From NCBI GenBank assembly GCA_014529385.2, contig CM043965.1:62641933-62705932 (forward strand): a DNA stretch of 64,000 nucleotides, in the 5' to 3' direction. The notes under the pieces were generated by a model. It saw nothing but the letters and a program-made list of their open reading frames with translations, ran no database searches and was not told the DNA's origin. How positions within the stretch are numbered: the first letter of the stretch is position 1; every line of letters starts with the position of its first letter. The DNA comes from Adiantum capillus-veneris. Its lineage: Eukaryota; Streptophyta; Polypodiopsida; Polypodiales; Pteridaceae. A program made the translations under genes and the position numbers. Shown here in pieces: positions 1 through 10,739 of this stretch.

Positions 1-450
1 CCCATTGGCCATCTTCACTCTTATGGTTGTGGTCTCAAGGTGAGGTGTTCCCATAGTTTCCCAACATTTTTTAGTCACAATGCTAACCCCGGTGCCACCA
101 TCAAGGATTCACTTCACAGTTAATCCCTTAGTAGTGATTGATATGGTCACATTGGATTCATCACCCTCAAAGTATTGTCCCAACTTGTTAACAAGTATTT
201 CTATAACAAGGTTCTCATCTACGTTGGGTTGTGGATCTAAGTGTTCCTTCTCTATTGGCATCTCCCCAGCTCCCTCCATCTGTGCAAATTGTGGTAGCCC
301 AAACTTCAGTTCTCCATTGAGGAAGGCTCAAAGAGCTGAGACTAGCTCAGGGTCTTTATATAGTTTGGACATGATGGTGGTTTTAACTTCTGAAGACATG
401 AAATCCATAAATTTGGCAATGTTTAGCGACACCTTTTGGACTTGAGTCCC
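1..450 (-). pseudogene. Ty3/gypsy gag-pol fragment with retropepsin core
   Basis: The minus strand reads through as a polyprotein segment ending in an aspartic-protease core. The motif ILDGGTG (Asp codon at 100-102) is followed by VSIV and, after a short interval, by a hydrophobic-basic strand before the window edge. Plant Ty3/gypsy proteases commonly use DGG-type active sites, and the enzyme cuts the Gag-Pol precursor. Two in-frame TGA codons break the frame. One is at 109-111, just before the active-site loop, and one is near 340; each is one transition away from an Arg codon CGA, which fits methyl-CpG decay. The rest of pol lies outside the window. It is the downstream part of the gag relics at 616-4346. 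The family call is fairly firm; function is lost. Confidence 0.6.
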
Positions 451-615
451 TTGACGTGGGGAAGATGGGATCTCCATTTCATCAATAGGATCAGGTAGTC
501 CCTATGTAAACATTCTTTCCATCAAGAAGTGAGTACGCCCACTTTCCCATGATTTTAAGTCACTTTCTTCTTGGATGACACTAGGTATGTCTAAGGGTCT
601 ATGGACTTGGGGAGG

Positions 616-1383
616 CTATTGTTGCGTAGGGAACATGGTGACTGTAATCTGGATCTGCCCAGGTGCTGGTTCTAGGTCCCTTTGGGTATCTTCTACCAAA
701 GTCCTTAATTGCTTGACTCGCTCAATCTCCTCTGTAGGGTTTGGATAATTTCCTATCTTCTTCTTGGATCCTGGCCATTGTGGCTCATGAAGAACTTTCT
801 TGTTGGTTTCTGTCTTAGTGGTTGTTTTGGTCTCCATGGTTTCACCTGAATCAGAATCCTGTTCAGTGTCGTTCATATATACGGGGTCGCTAGTCCCTAT
901 GTTGGTCTTTGAACTGGGGTCTGACTTCGCTGCTTTTTGCGATCTCTTCCTTTGTGTTTTCTTCTTTTTCTCAGATTGGGCAATTGATGCCGTGTCTCTT
1001 TCTTCAAGAATATAATTTTTTTCTTGGAGCATCGATCGTGTGAGTACGTTTATTGGTACCACAAGTGTACTTTGTGATGGCTCCTCGGTAACTTCAATCA
1101 TGTTTAATGGTGTAATCTTCGGTGCATTTGGATAATTTGAACATTCGGCAATCAAATGATCTATGCCACATCGGTTACACATGAGTATTGGCATTGTAGA
1201 CGTGCTCGCTTGATTGGTTTGCATTAGTGTGGCGTTCTTTTGTAGCCTAATAGGAAACTCGGCCAAACGATGTGCACATCCACACTCATTGCATTGAAGA
1301 GGTGGTCTCTTACAATGTAATTGATATTTTGGCCTCTTGCTGCAAGAGCAGCTACTTGATAGACATGTTTGACTTTTCCCCAA
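616..1383 (-). pseudogene. gypsy Gag C-terminal region, second zinc-knuckle block
   Basis: An open stretch of 255 codons contains two knuckle-like motifs near its N-terminus: CNECGCAHRLAEF, where the last ligand is replaced, and CNRCGIDHLIAEC. These are followed by a long Lys/Ser/Thr-rich basic tail. In gypsy elements CCHC knuckles of the nucleocapsid bind genomic RNA during packaging. The spacing C-X2-C-X3-H-X4-C is one residue shorter than the canonical C-X2-C-X4-H-X4-C. The stretch lies between the other gag pieces and the protease relic, in the same orientation, as expected for the nucleocapsid-protease linker. The true reading frame into its neighbours is broken. Confidence 0.5.
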
Positions 1384-1409
1384 TAGTCCTCCATATAGTA
1401 TTGTGGACT

Positions 1410-1843
1410 TTATTCAAGTACATCCATCCCATAGGCAATATTAGGATCTATATCTTTCTCACAGCCTTCCAAACAAGCAATAGATGACTCACAACCCACT
1501 TGATTCACAGAAGTGATTCTTGGATGTGGTGGTTGCGGTCCTAGCACTGGAGGAGGTAAGGGTGTTGTTTGAACAACATTTTGGGCCCTAGGGACCATGT
1601 GTTGTGTTGTTTGTTCAAGAGGTGGGGCCGGCATCAATGCAGGCACTCGAGGTGTGTCTACCATGCTAAGGTTGGTCTATTGGCCATCGCGTGATTAAAT
1701 ACTATGCAATCCTTACCTTGATGACCATACCTTCCACAGGCATTGCAATTCCCATTGAATTTTACTCTAAAAGTAGGGCATTCACTAGTACTATGCGGTC
1801 CATAGCATACGGAGCACCATTGTTGCTCCCTTCTTGGATACAT
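1410..1843 (-). pseudogene. gypsy Gag nucleocapsid fragment (CCHC zinc knuckle)
   Basis: Two adjoining open segments (1658-1843 and 1410-1664) encode a cysteine-rich stretch and a Pro-rich linker. Two motifs are seen: CSVCYGPHSTSEC (C-X2-C-X3-H-X4-C) and CNACGRYGHQGKDC, a perfect CCHC knuckle. The Pro-rich part continues towards the next knuckle block at 616-1383. A 214-bp direct duplication (1687-2114) repeats the knuckle-coding DNA and shifts the frame, because 214 is not a multiple of three. This is a nucleic-acid-binding part of Gag and is no longer expressed as one protein. Confidence 0.6.
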
Positions 1844-2114
1844 ATGATTGTTTTACGAGCACGATCGTCTCTAAGAGTCTCTTGAATAGTCTTGGTGAGA
1901 TCGCGTGATTAAATACTATGCAATCCTTACCTTGATGACCATACCTTCCACAGGCATTGCAATTCCCATTGAATTATACTCTAAAAGTAGGGCATTCACT
2001 AGTACTATGCGGTCCATAGCATACGGAGCACCATTGTTGCTCCCTTCTTGGATACATATGATTGTTTTACGAGCACGATTGTCTCTAAGAGTCTCTTGAA
2101 TAGTCTTGGTGAGA
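1687..2114. repeat. 214-bp perfect-period tandem duplication inside gag
   Basis: Copy 1 is 1687-1900 and copy 2 is 1901-2114, head to tail with no spacer. By eye the copies differ at two positions (ttttac/ttatac and gatcg/gattg). The unit encodes the CCHC knuckle of Gag on the minus strand. The near-identity indicates that the duplication is much younger than the general decay of the element around it. Confidence 0.9.
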
Positions 2115-3000
2115 TCTGCTAAAGTCATCTCAGATGTCTTTGGCTCCTTAGCAATAGGCTTTAGTAGGGTCATTGGTTGATGCCCTGATGCTTGCGAGCT
2201 AATAGATTTAGGCTCAACAGACACTCTTTCTCCTTGAATCATTAAATTATCCTCCAATTGGATCGCATTGGTGGTGACTGCTTCCCAAGTGGTGATACCT
2301 CTAATGACTAGGCCATTGTAGATATCCTCATGTCGTAATCCCCTAATGAATCTATCAAGCAATTGATTATTATTGAAGAGCTCATTTGGATTACAACAAG
2401 AATTCAAATGCTTCAAGCGACTAATAAAGTCTCTCACTGACTCTCCTTCCTCTCGTTGGGCTTTCTGGAGCTGAGAGGCTACACCCCAAAGCACTCCCTC
2501 TCAATGTATTCTTTCAAGAATAGTCTCCTAAGAGTAGGATAAATCGTTTTTTCTTCCACCCTTAGGGTTCTATACCAATCCCCAGCCTTTCCACTTAAGG
2601 TTAGGCTTAAAGCATTACTTTTATGCAGGTCATTGTGTTCCCCTAGAGAATCGCATATTTGTTCAAACACTTCAATATGCTTTCTCACATCCCCGTCTCC
2701 ACTAAATTCTTGTGTGAGCTTGGCTATTTGTACTGCCTTACTTCTAGGCTCCCTATCAGGCATGTTATGCATATTATCAGCAATAGATCGACCAATAGCT
2801 TGAGAAAATGTTGCCAAGTCACCTAAGTGAGCTGGAATCGTGGGTGTAGGTGCTCCCGAGACTACATCTAGAGTAGGTATTGGCATTGGGCTTGGCGCAT
2901 AGGAAGCCCTTGGGTTCCACGTTGGGTACGATGTTGTGCCATGTGGTGGTCCATAGTTCATATGTGTGGCCCTAGGCATAGTAGACATCGGATGTGACAT
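1916..3000 (-). pseudogene. gypsy Gag capsid-like core (retrotrans_gag type)
   Basis: Two overlapping open segments, 2479-3000 and 1916-2494, together carry a retrotransposon Gag domain. The N-terminal part has a Pro/Met-rich stretch and then a helical region with LTLSGKAGDWYRTL, the hallmark 'G-x-A-x-x-W' of plant gag. The C-terminal part continues with ESVRDFISRLKHL and a hydrophobic segment ending in LLDRFIRGLR. This Gag would assemble the virus-like particle. A frameshift near 2480-2494 splits it, and the tandem duplication interrupts its 3' end. It reads in the same direction as the relics on both sides and belongs to the element whose LTR is at about 5068-5612. Confidence 0.7.
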
Positions 3001-3051
3001 GCGAATGCTAGCTGGTATAGTCCCATGGAAATAAGAACTTGGGTGTTGTGG

Positions 3052-3609
3052 TTATGGAGCATAGTAGTTGAAACAATGGGAGGGGTAGGGACTACATGAG
3101 TACGATGAGCCATAGGTGCATACGATTGGTACACACTTGTAGGTACTGTTTGCAGGCATTAAGCTACCATGTAGCGGTGCTTTGCTAACAAATGATGTCC
3201 ACGACGTGTTTCTTGGCATGCCCATCATTGGGGTAGGCATGGTAGCCGTGGTGTCATCAAAGGAAAGATGAGCTAGACTTGGAAAGGTAAAGCTATCACT
3301 TGTGGGCTCAGATTGCACTGAGACCCCTGGAGAAACAACATATGGAGGATCCATCGGACTTAACAAGGGAGTCTCCATTTGTGATAAGGTCGGTTGTTTA
3401 GCCTTTCCTCTATCCAAGAATCTCATGAGACTCAATGAAGGCATGTTGATCCCCTTGTTCTGTCTCTCTAACTCAATGACCCTATGGATGACCTCACAAA
3501 CTCTTTGTTGTTGATCCTCCACACTAGTAGCACCCATTGTGGTTTGTGGGACATCTAACCAACCAAAATGATAGGTGTGACCTGTGTATAGGTCGGTCAG
3601 AGTTTCCAT
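3052..3609 (-). pseudogene. Gag N-terminal segment, low-complexity Pro/Ser/Met rich
   Basis: A 185-codon open stretch is rich in Pro, Ser, Met and Thr, with a short charged helix (VIELERQNKG). It lies immediately upstream of the capsid-like core on the same strand. Disordered N-terminal extensions of this kind are common in long plant gypsy Gag proteins, but no named domain is visible. The assignment rests on position and orientation. It could in principle be an unrelated spacer ORF. Confidence 0.4.
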
Positions 3610-4007
3610 TTGTAGTTCGTACTCCTAGTTCTCATTTAAGAACGCTCCATCTAGGATTGAGGTGCTAGGGGTGTCCTTTGAGCTAGATGCAATGTTGCTT
3701 TCTAGGGGTTGGCCCTAAGTGGTTGCTAAGTCATGAGTACTTGATTGCTCTCTTAGCAAGGATAGTGACATAGGGGCTTTCACTTTTAACTCTCTTCGTT
3801 GCTCCGCCTTGCGTAAGCTCTAGACTTCCTTTTCCCTAGCCGCAATGATATATCGCTCAACCTCTTGCACTTCGACAAGGCTTCTACGATCGGGTAATAT
3901 GACCTCGGAGGGGAATAGCTCTGAAGAGTTAGGATGTGCAGTGAATGAAGTATTCACATGCACATTTTCTAAGGGCATAGGGTCTATGTTGGTCATGAAT
4001 GGAGAAT

Positions 4008-4346
4008 TTACTTCCCCACCCCCTCATTTACATCATTAGCTCCATGTTCGGAGCGAGTTGCTCTACTAAAGGTTTTCTTCAAGTGGATAAGCACGCTCGG
4101 CCCGGACCGCGGGCCCATGGCATGCATGTCTTGGCTTGAGCTATCAGGATTAGGCATTGGTAAACCCTCCATGACATCATAGTCAGACGAAGAGTCACTA
4201 TCCGCTATGTTCGGGTCCTGGTTTGTACTACCTTGGGTCCCCGCTGAGGGCTCGGAACCTAAGGTAGGTGGATAATGAGAGCTCGCGTAAGTCAAAATTC
4301 TCTCTAGTTGCTCCATCTTTATCACACGACTAGAGCACAGATGCAT
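4008..4346 (-). pseudogene. probable start of the gypsy gag ORF
   Basis: A 112-codon open stretch begins just after the leader of the minus-strand gypsy element. An internal ATG (the MEQLERIL context) would be a reasonable start. The segment is acidic and Ser/Asp rich (DSDSSSDYDV) and then basic. Stops in 3610-4007 separate it from the next gag segment. No recognised domain is present, and the call depends on synteny with the downstream capsid core. Confidence 0.35.
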
Positions 4347-5048
4347 GTGGCTTTGGCACCCTACAAGCGTCGGCGAATAACCTCGAAGGTTAATCGCTTA
4401 CTTTTTTAGGCGTCTATTTTCACTCGTTTTTGTATATTTTTTTTATGTTTTTTAATGATTAAAGTGTGTGATAGCTCGAAACGAGTGTATCAATCAGAGG
4501 GTCGCGGTGTGCTTTACAGCACAACGTTCGGTCACCTGAAGCTCCATTGGTCCTCAAAAAAGTCGATTTTTAGTTACGTGTGAAGCTAAAATAATAATTT
4601 TAAAGGGCGATTGAGGCGTGAGCCACAGCGTGATCTTGGGCTTGGGTCTAGGCTTGGGTGTGGGAGATATTCCCGATCCCAATCCTACCCTTTTTTCAAA
4701 AAAAACAAAGGATAAGGTCGCCATGGCTTGCGCGAGATCACACACACACTCTACCTACCTACTTACAACTAATACACCTACTGTTACACACTAACACACT
4801 TCATTAGCTCTCACAGATCTACTTCCTACTAACTGTACATTACATTACGCAGAACTAACAACCTTAATACTAAAACTTTACACAGAGAAAACACAGTAAC
4901 CTTTCAAAACTTCATTAATAAAAAAATACACAGTAGTAACACAAAATCCTTCTTCTCAACACACACACCCTCCTTTCCTACCTTTCCTACAATTGAAATT
5001 GCACCACAAAAGAAGCACAGAGTTCCATTCAAGCTTAGTGTATGGCAT
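4347..5048 (-). other. gypsy untranslated leader
   Basis: No coding signal is seen. The stretch lies between the degenerate primer-binding site (5049-5067) and the first gag segment, as a gypsy 5' leader does. It contains short CA-rich and TA-rich runs (about 4740-4900). Confidence 0.4.
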
Positions 5049-5067
5049 TCCCCGACAAAGGTGCCAA
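5049..5067 (-). promoter_or_regulatory. degenerate primer-binding site, Tat/Athila-like
   Basis: The minus strand reads TGGCACCTTTGTCGGGGA directly after the LTR end. It resembles the TGGCGCCGTTGCCGGGGA site of plant Athila/Tat gypsy elements with a few substitutions. A tRNA 3' end would prime minus-strand DNA synthesis here. Confidence 0.5.
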
Positions 5068-5612
5068 AAATGTGCACGTATGTCGCACGTGCCAATGCAA
5101 GGAACTTGCCGATACACTGTGTGTGAGCCACAAATGGCTCCAAACACACAACAAGCCTAAACTAGTAAGCTCAAAGATGGCGATGGTGTGTCACTCACCG
5201 CTCTACGCTTGCTGTCGTGGAGGATTCCTCGCCACGAAGAAGAGGGAGACGCCGATACGTCGCGCTCAACCGACTCGCCGCCGTCGTGCTGTCGCAATGC
5301 TCGATCGCACTCTCTCTCTCTCTCTCGCGCGCGCACACACACACACACACACAAGGAGATGAAGAAGAAGAAGATGGAGATGGAGCAAGAGCACTCTTCA
5401 ATTGCACAAATGAGAGAATGAGTGAATTTTAGGTTTAGTTGACTTTTATATGAGCTTGCCCCATTCACACTTGGGCGCCCATGCTTAGCCAACTAATCCC
5501 TTGAATGTTCCAGTTAGAGTGCGCCTCTCATCGGCGATCACTCTTACCCTTTTCCTATTGGACCGACAAGCCCGGTACCTGACTCTACCAAATAAATAAT
5601 ACAATGTCCATC
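5068..5612 (-). repeat. gypsy LTR (5' LTR of minus-strand element), family A
   Basis: This stretch is homologous, in inverted orientation, to the LTR at 23037-23563. Shared blocks include the ends near GTGCACATT, the region around the GA/CA microsatellite, and GCCGGGCTTGTCGG-like sequence at the far end. It is followed on the minus strand by a PBS-like site and then by gag. The outer boundary is approximate, because the first ~40 bp do not align with the other copy. Confidence 0.65.
5308..5354. repeat. compound microsatellite (TC)n-(CG)n-(AC)n
   Basis: A run of TC, then CG, then AC dinucleotides lies inside LTR family A. The matching position in the second LTR copy (23275-23335) is also GA/GT-rich but has different lengths. 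Confidence 0.85.
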
Positions 5613-7260
5613 ATAGGTGATAGGAATGTGCGTGAGGGTTAACAAACATCAAATATCAACTCCACAAGAGAGGTGCCATGGAGTTTGGGGCTATGATTTT
5701 AGGCCTTTTTTGTATAGATGCTCTCAATTATCCATATCCCATCTCTTAAGCTATTTCGTGTTCTCTGTGTACTCCTTAATCAAGTCTACATCTTCTCTTC
5801 CATGCTTTTATACCCTCTTAAAACTTGTCTCTGTCAATTCTATGCTTGTGTGTGTGTGCGCTTGGAAATTTGGAAAAAGAGGTTGACAAATTGATATTGA
5901 TGTTTGTGAACAATTTTTGAAGTGTTCTAAGCAACCGGTCTCCCCCGGATTTTCCCAACAGGTCGTCAGTGAATAGGTCTTCCCATGGGGGTATTCACAC
6001 TAGAGTGGTCATGGTTGTTTGAGTGTGAACATCCCCTTTGCACATCTAAAGTTGGTGCTCTTTGTAGGGGGATTTTCCCACGATCTTGGTGGTTACCCAC
6101 TATGCCGTTACGATCGTAGGATGAGCTCATGGTGGTCACTTTTCAATATATGTATCATATCACGTGGGTTAACCAGATAGGGGCTATGAATACGCCAAAC
6201 TGTATATTTTTATGTATATATTAGATTTTTGGAATAGGCATACATTATAAATAATCCATGTATATAAGGGTATTATTAATCATCTCTTGAGTGCAAGGAG
6301 AAAGGGAGGATGAGTGACCACCCCGGGAGCATCATATGGCAAAAAATAAAACATATTTTTTTCTTTTTGGGCTAATGTCTATGAAAATTCCTAGTAGGGT
6401 GGAGAAGGAGTTTTATTTGGGATTCATTTTGTTAGTTTTTGGTAGCATTTTGTGTTGGGAGGAAGAAGCTCAGATCAAGTTTTGGAGAGCGGGAAAGGAG
6501 AACAAATTTCTCTCTTACCGTTATCAACTAAACCGACTTCCTTTGTTGTCGGCCAAGTCTACATGAGCGTTGTTTGTTGTGGAAGCTTTTTTTAGGAAAA
6601 CTTAGTTTTGATTGGAGGTTTTTGGAGCCAAATTTGCGCTACAAGGGTAATGGACTCTTGGATTTGGTTTTGGAAGGTTCATCAAGATGTATAGTGACTA
6701 GTTTTTGTGCATATGGTTGACATGCTTGGTTTGGATTTTTTGATTTTAATTAATCTAATATTTTTGGATCTTAATCTTTTCTAATATCCTCTCTTTTTCT
6801 CTGTGAGCATCTGTAAGTAGTTTATTACTTCTCTCAATCACATCATCTCACACTTTTAATCAAACTAGCTTAACTCCTCTTAGAGCTAGATGCCTATCAC
6901 CTTTTGGTCTCCCCTTGAGCAACAACTTTCCTTACACCGTGCTCAGTTTCTCTCATAGAGAAGTGGATGGTCCTATGCTTGAGTTAAAGCCCGAGAGTGG
7001 TTATGGATTTTTGCATAATCCTCCAATTTTTGCATCGATTTTTGCCAGACGCTCGAGAATTTGGGCAACAAGGGAAATCTAAAAATCCTCCAATTGCTAA
7101 TGAAAACAAAGAGAAGCCACATGGAAAGAATGTTCATCCAATATATGTGGGTTCATAAGAGAACCCAAGAGTGGCTGCGGACTTGTGCACAGTAGAGTGC
7201 CAATTGCTCCAAAATTTGAGCAACAAGGGCAATAATTGCAACCTAAAAATAATCCTATTT
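5613..7260. other. no gene recognised
   Basis: Only short ORFs without recognisable motifs are present (for example 5617-5886 and 6336-6566). The sequence is likely decayed retroelement DNA 3' of the integrase relic at 7268-7660. Confidence 0.4.
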
Positions 7261-7267
7261 TTATGTT

Positions 7268-7660
7268 CTATCTTTTCAAGATATCATGTGACAAATTGTG
7301 ACGAATGATGATCCTTTAATCCAAGAATCTTTCAAGTTCATTCGGAACCAGGGGTTGCTGTACGCGGTCCGCCAAGACAACATGAGAAACAACATTCTCT
7401 TGTGGGTAAAGGGACTTCTTTGACCTACTAGCATGGAACATTGGATGCACTTGAGAGCTCTTCGACAATTCAAATTTGTAAGCTACATCCCCAATCCTTT
7501 TAAGGATTTTGAAAGGTCCACAACACCGTGGAGAAAGTGTAGCACACTTTCCTACTTTATGGTTTCCAACTACACAAGAACCCTTAGGAAAATAAACTCA
7601 CCTTCTTCAAAGGTGACATGTCTATGCCTTTTGTTAGTGTGCTTCTTAAATGCTTTCCTA
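7268..7660 (-). pseudogene. Ty3/gypsy integrase C-terminal tail
   Basis: In one minus-strand frame the sequence gives CCGPFKILKRIGDVAYKFEL, then HPMFHASRSKKSLYP, and then an acidic tail ending at a TAA near 7315. This is the typical plant gypsy integrase C-terminus: a GPF/Y module, the 'VHPVFHVSxLK' strand, and the linker leading to a chromodomain or the end of pol. The domain helps tether integrase to chromatin and DNA. The preceding part is out of frame and contains stops, and the catalytic core is not visible. Orientation and type fit a second minus-strand gypsy relic in this area. Confidence 0.7.
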
Positions 7661-7946
7661 TTTCCATTGAGGAATATCCAACAAATGAAGCAACCCTCCA
7701 ACCTTGAAGCGTTCATGTTTATTCACCCAACAATTCTTTCATTGTAGCAATTTTTTTTTGGATGTCCTATAGTAAATCAAGCCAATAAAACTACCTCTTA
7801 GCTAGTGCATAGGTCCTTTGAACCCCAAAACGACCGACACTTGGATCCTTGCTTACCAAGCTTCTCTACCTTCCAACTCATGTTGAATGAGCTAGATTTT
7901 TTTTGCAACAAACCCATGTGAGATTTATTTATTAGTTTTAGTAGAG

Positions 7947-7948
<2 letters not shown>

Positions 7949-8004
<56 letters not shown>
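7949..8004. repeat. (AC)28 microsatellite
   Basis: Uninterrupted AC dinucleotide run of about 56 bp. Confidence 0.97.
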
Positions 8005-8008
<4 letters not shown>

Positions 8009-8399
8009 ATTGTAATAGAGGTGTCTCTCTTATTAGTAATAGAGCCTTATCTGTGATTATCTAACATCACCCGTTAGGTTTTGAAAGACAATTCAATGAT
8101 CCAAATTATGTGTATGTGTGTATGGTGTGTGTAATTGGCTAAGGGAGAAATGGTGAGTCGTTTGATGGGGGTGTGTGTGTGATGAAAGTTTGAAAAATTT
8201 TGGCACCCATTCTTCCAACAATGAAAATAAAGGCAACATAGTAATTAACCATTACATGCTAGCTATTCCAATTGTAATGCTAACCACATACAATAGGAGG
8301 GTGCTCAATATCGTAATAGCCTCACTTGTTGAAAGAAGCCTCTAAACTTTCATCTTGTCTATCAAACTTTTCAAGTGGGTTGATCTTGGGCTCCCTCCT

Positions 8400-8620
8400 T
8401 TGTTGTAGTGGACCAGCTGAAACCACTGGTGAGTTTTTGCACGTATTGACTTTATATAGTTCTTGGAATGGGGGTTGAAGCTCTTGCACCACTGGACCTA
8501 GCGTGACTAGACTAGACTAGACTAATTGATATCATGGGTGGATTTTGACATATATTAGCTTCATGTAGTTCTGGGAATCAACGTTGAAGGTCTTGCACCA
8601 CTGGACTTAGAAAGTGTGGT
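8400..8620. repeat. diverged ~115-bp tandem repeat with (CTAGA)n junction
   Basis: Two diverged units share TGTAGTTCT/TATAGTTCT and CTTGCACCACTGGAC blocks. They are separated by a short (GACTA)4 run at about 8501-8523. There is no coding signal. Confidence 0.5.
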
Positions 8621-8743
8621 TGCTCTGTTTTCTATCGTGCATGTAGCTCCTAAATTTTTTGCTACAAGTTTTGCAAGTTGGATACTACACCTTCCAATAT
8701 AGACTCAGGTCTTGGCAAGATTAATAAGTGTAGTCTTCCCAAA

Positions 8744-9290
8744 CTGTTATGAGCTCATCTCAAGATAGCATGAGAGAAATAGGAGGCACTCATATTATAC
8801 AAGAACTTGAAACTTGATCATAACTTTAATATTGATTACAAGACTAAATACTTGATTAAGAGAACTTGACTACAACACTCACATTACAATGCTAGAGTAC
8901 AAGACAAGACTTGACTAGAAAAACAAGACTCAAACACAATACAAGAACCGGAAGAGGGATTACCTCGCAGGAGCCGCACAACTGTTGTTGGCAAGACTGA
9001 GGGGCTTGTAACCCAAGAGCACTATTTATACTAAAGCCTACGGAGGTTAAGAGCCTTCTAAGTTCTTCCTTCTAGAACCTTCTAGGTTCTTTCTTAAGCT
9101 TCTAAAACTTTCTAGATTCTTCTAGGTAATACTAAAATTTTCTTGATACTTCAACAACCTTCTAGAATCTACTAGATGTTTCTAGAACTCTCTACATTCT
9201 AGATGTTTTTAAATTGTTTTAGAAGCTTTTAGAATCTATTAGATGCTTTGCATGCAATCATAAGGAAGCACCCTTGACCCAATGTATTAG
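8744..9290 (-). repeat. LTR-like unit with TATA box and heat-shock-element-like repeats
   Basis: Read on the minus strand, this stretch has the architecture of an LTR. There is an upstream region (about 9050-9260) full of TTCTAG/CTAGAA motifs, including three perfect TTCTAGAA palindromes at 9070, 9160 and 9180. A TATA box (GTATAAATAG, about 9022-9031) and a T-rich transcribed part follow, with an end at ...CTCATAACA (8744). No second copy or PBS was found, so the right boundary is an estimate and the element may be a solo LTR. Confidence 0.5.
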
Positions 9291-9837
9291 TTTTTATTCA
9301 ATCAGTCTCAAAGGTACATGGATCGCGATCCGTGTTCCTCCACTAAACTGGATGAAACTTTCCAAATTGCTTCCCTTGGGTTTGGTTATCCCCTTTTTCC
9401 ATGAATTTTTGGGTTTTGATTAGCTTTCAAGCTTTGACCATCAAATGTTTCAATTTTCAAATTTATGGTCTAACTTACCAAAATATGGTTTTTTGCAGTT
9501 TTTGCCATGAACTTTTAAGCCCAATTTGATGGTAAAGGTTGCTATTTAGCCCACTCCTACGTGCTAAAATGAATCTAAGAACAAAAAAAAACAAAGAGTG
9601 CAAAATTAAAAGTGAAATGAAGGATGTAATATTTTTTTCAAAGCACCAAGAAAAACGCAGAATGAAATGCCTTTCTTATCTCACTCACAACTCCGTGTGC
9701 CTCTCAAGAGTAGATCTAGCAAGCCCCCAAACATATATGGCTCAGTAATCATTCGTCCCAATAATAAGAGTTTATCTTATTTACAAAGCTTTCTCGGAAA
9801 AGCATTAGAAGTACACAAATGACGGCTTTGTGAAGAG

Positions 9838-10330
9838 GTGGTCAACGAGGAGGGTGCCTGTTTGGTCCATCCACTAATAATGCTCATGCTAGAGGCTCAT
9901 ATAGTGATGTCTGGACATGTGGATACAATCCCTATGGATGATGAGGAAGTGAAGACTACCACGGAGTCAAGATTGATGCATCCAAATGCAACTAGTTTTG
10001 GTGGTGATGCAATGAGGATTAAGATACCCAATGCAGATAGATTGGCAGAGGTCACTACACATGACGTTGATGCAATAGAAATGGATACACTAGTAGATAT
10101 TATGCATTTATCATCAGCCTTTGGGACTCTCATGTACAACCTCTTAGTGTCGAGACCCTACATAGCAACTATAGTGGGAGTGTTTGCAGTTGGGATTGTC
10201 AATCGTGTGATTACTGACACTATCATGATGCATAATGGAGCAGTGCATATCATTCCAGGATACCTGTAGGGTATGCTTGTTGATTCTAGCAGTGATATAC
10301 ACTTTTGCACATCAAAAAATATTAGGGGAA
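9838..10330 (+). pseudogene. gypsy protease-region relic
   Basis: A 143-codon open stretch, then a stop, then MLVDSSSDIHFC. The latter resembles the retropepsin strand 'VLVDSGSxxxF' with the active-site Gly replaced by Ser. Upstream residues (RVITDTIMMHNG) recur, diverged, at about 34000-34070 on the plus strand, so the two are copies of one element family. Only ~140 bp further on the sequence switches to an integrase tail, implying a large internal loss. The enzyme would have processed Gag-Pol; the frame is now broken. Confidence 0.4.
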
Positions 10331-10464
10331 ACCATTAAGTGGAATTTCACCCAGGACATGTGGAGGTCAAGCTAGGCGAGCATGAGTGCACTACTGAGAT
10401 AATTGGCCGTAGTTTTGCTTGCACAACCAAGGATAGGACTAAGGTTCTTCCAATACACTCCAAG

Positions 10465-10735
10465 AAGAACTGCTCCGTCATAAGGCGTGGTATGATCGTC
10501 ATCTTTGTCAATCAAAATTCAAGCATGGATCACCGGTGCTACTCTATCAGGCTCGCTACCAAAGGAAATGCAAAAATCTCATTTCTTGTTGGCAAGGCCC
10601 TTACAAAGTGCAAGAGATTCTACCCCAAGGAGCCATACAATTATTCACCTGGAAGTCATTCCTTTACCCCTTGTCAATGGGTCTCACATCAAGTGTTATC
10701 ATTTTGCAAGCTGAATGTCAATGCTTCTTAAATCA
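10465..10735 (+). pseudogene. Ty3/gypsy integrase C-terminal GPY module
   Basis: In one plus-strand frame the DNA encodes HKAWYDRHL, then HGSPVLLYQARYQRK, then WQGPYKVQEILPQGAIQL. This matches the end of plant gypsy integrases: the basic 'aYDrh' helix, the 'GD.VLLy.sR...' strand and the W-x-GPY-x-V module. After a frameshift near 10650 another frame gives LPLVNGSHIKCYH, the usual 'vNGxRLKxYh' end. No catalytic core precedes it. It follows the protease relic at 9838-10330 directly, which suggests that an internal deletion removed RT, RNase H and the integrase core. Confidence 0.75.
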
Positions 10736-10739
10736 AGTG

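Noticed and set aside
80-445. 121-aa plus-strand ORF
   Set aside because: Antisense of the gypsy gag-protease frame, which has a recognisable retropepsin motif on the minus strand.
1691-2099. Two nearly identical 64-aa plus-strand ORFs
   Set aside because: They begin with GTG and arise from the 214-bp tandem duplication; the coding sense is minus (zinc knuckle).
5188-5432. Several overlapping ORFs with Leu/Ser/Thr-His runs
   Set aside because: Produced by the compound microsatellite in an LTR.
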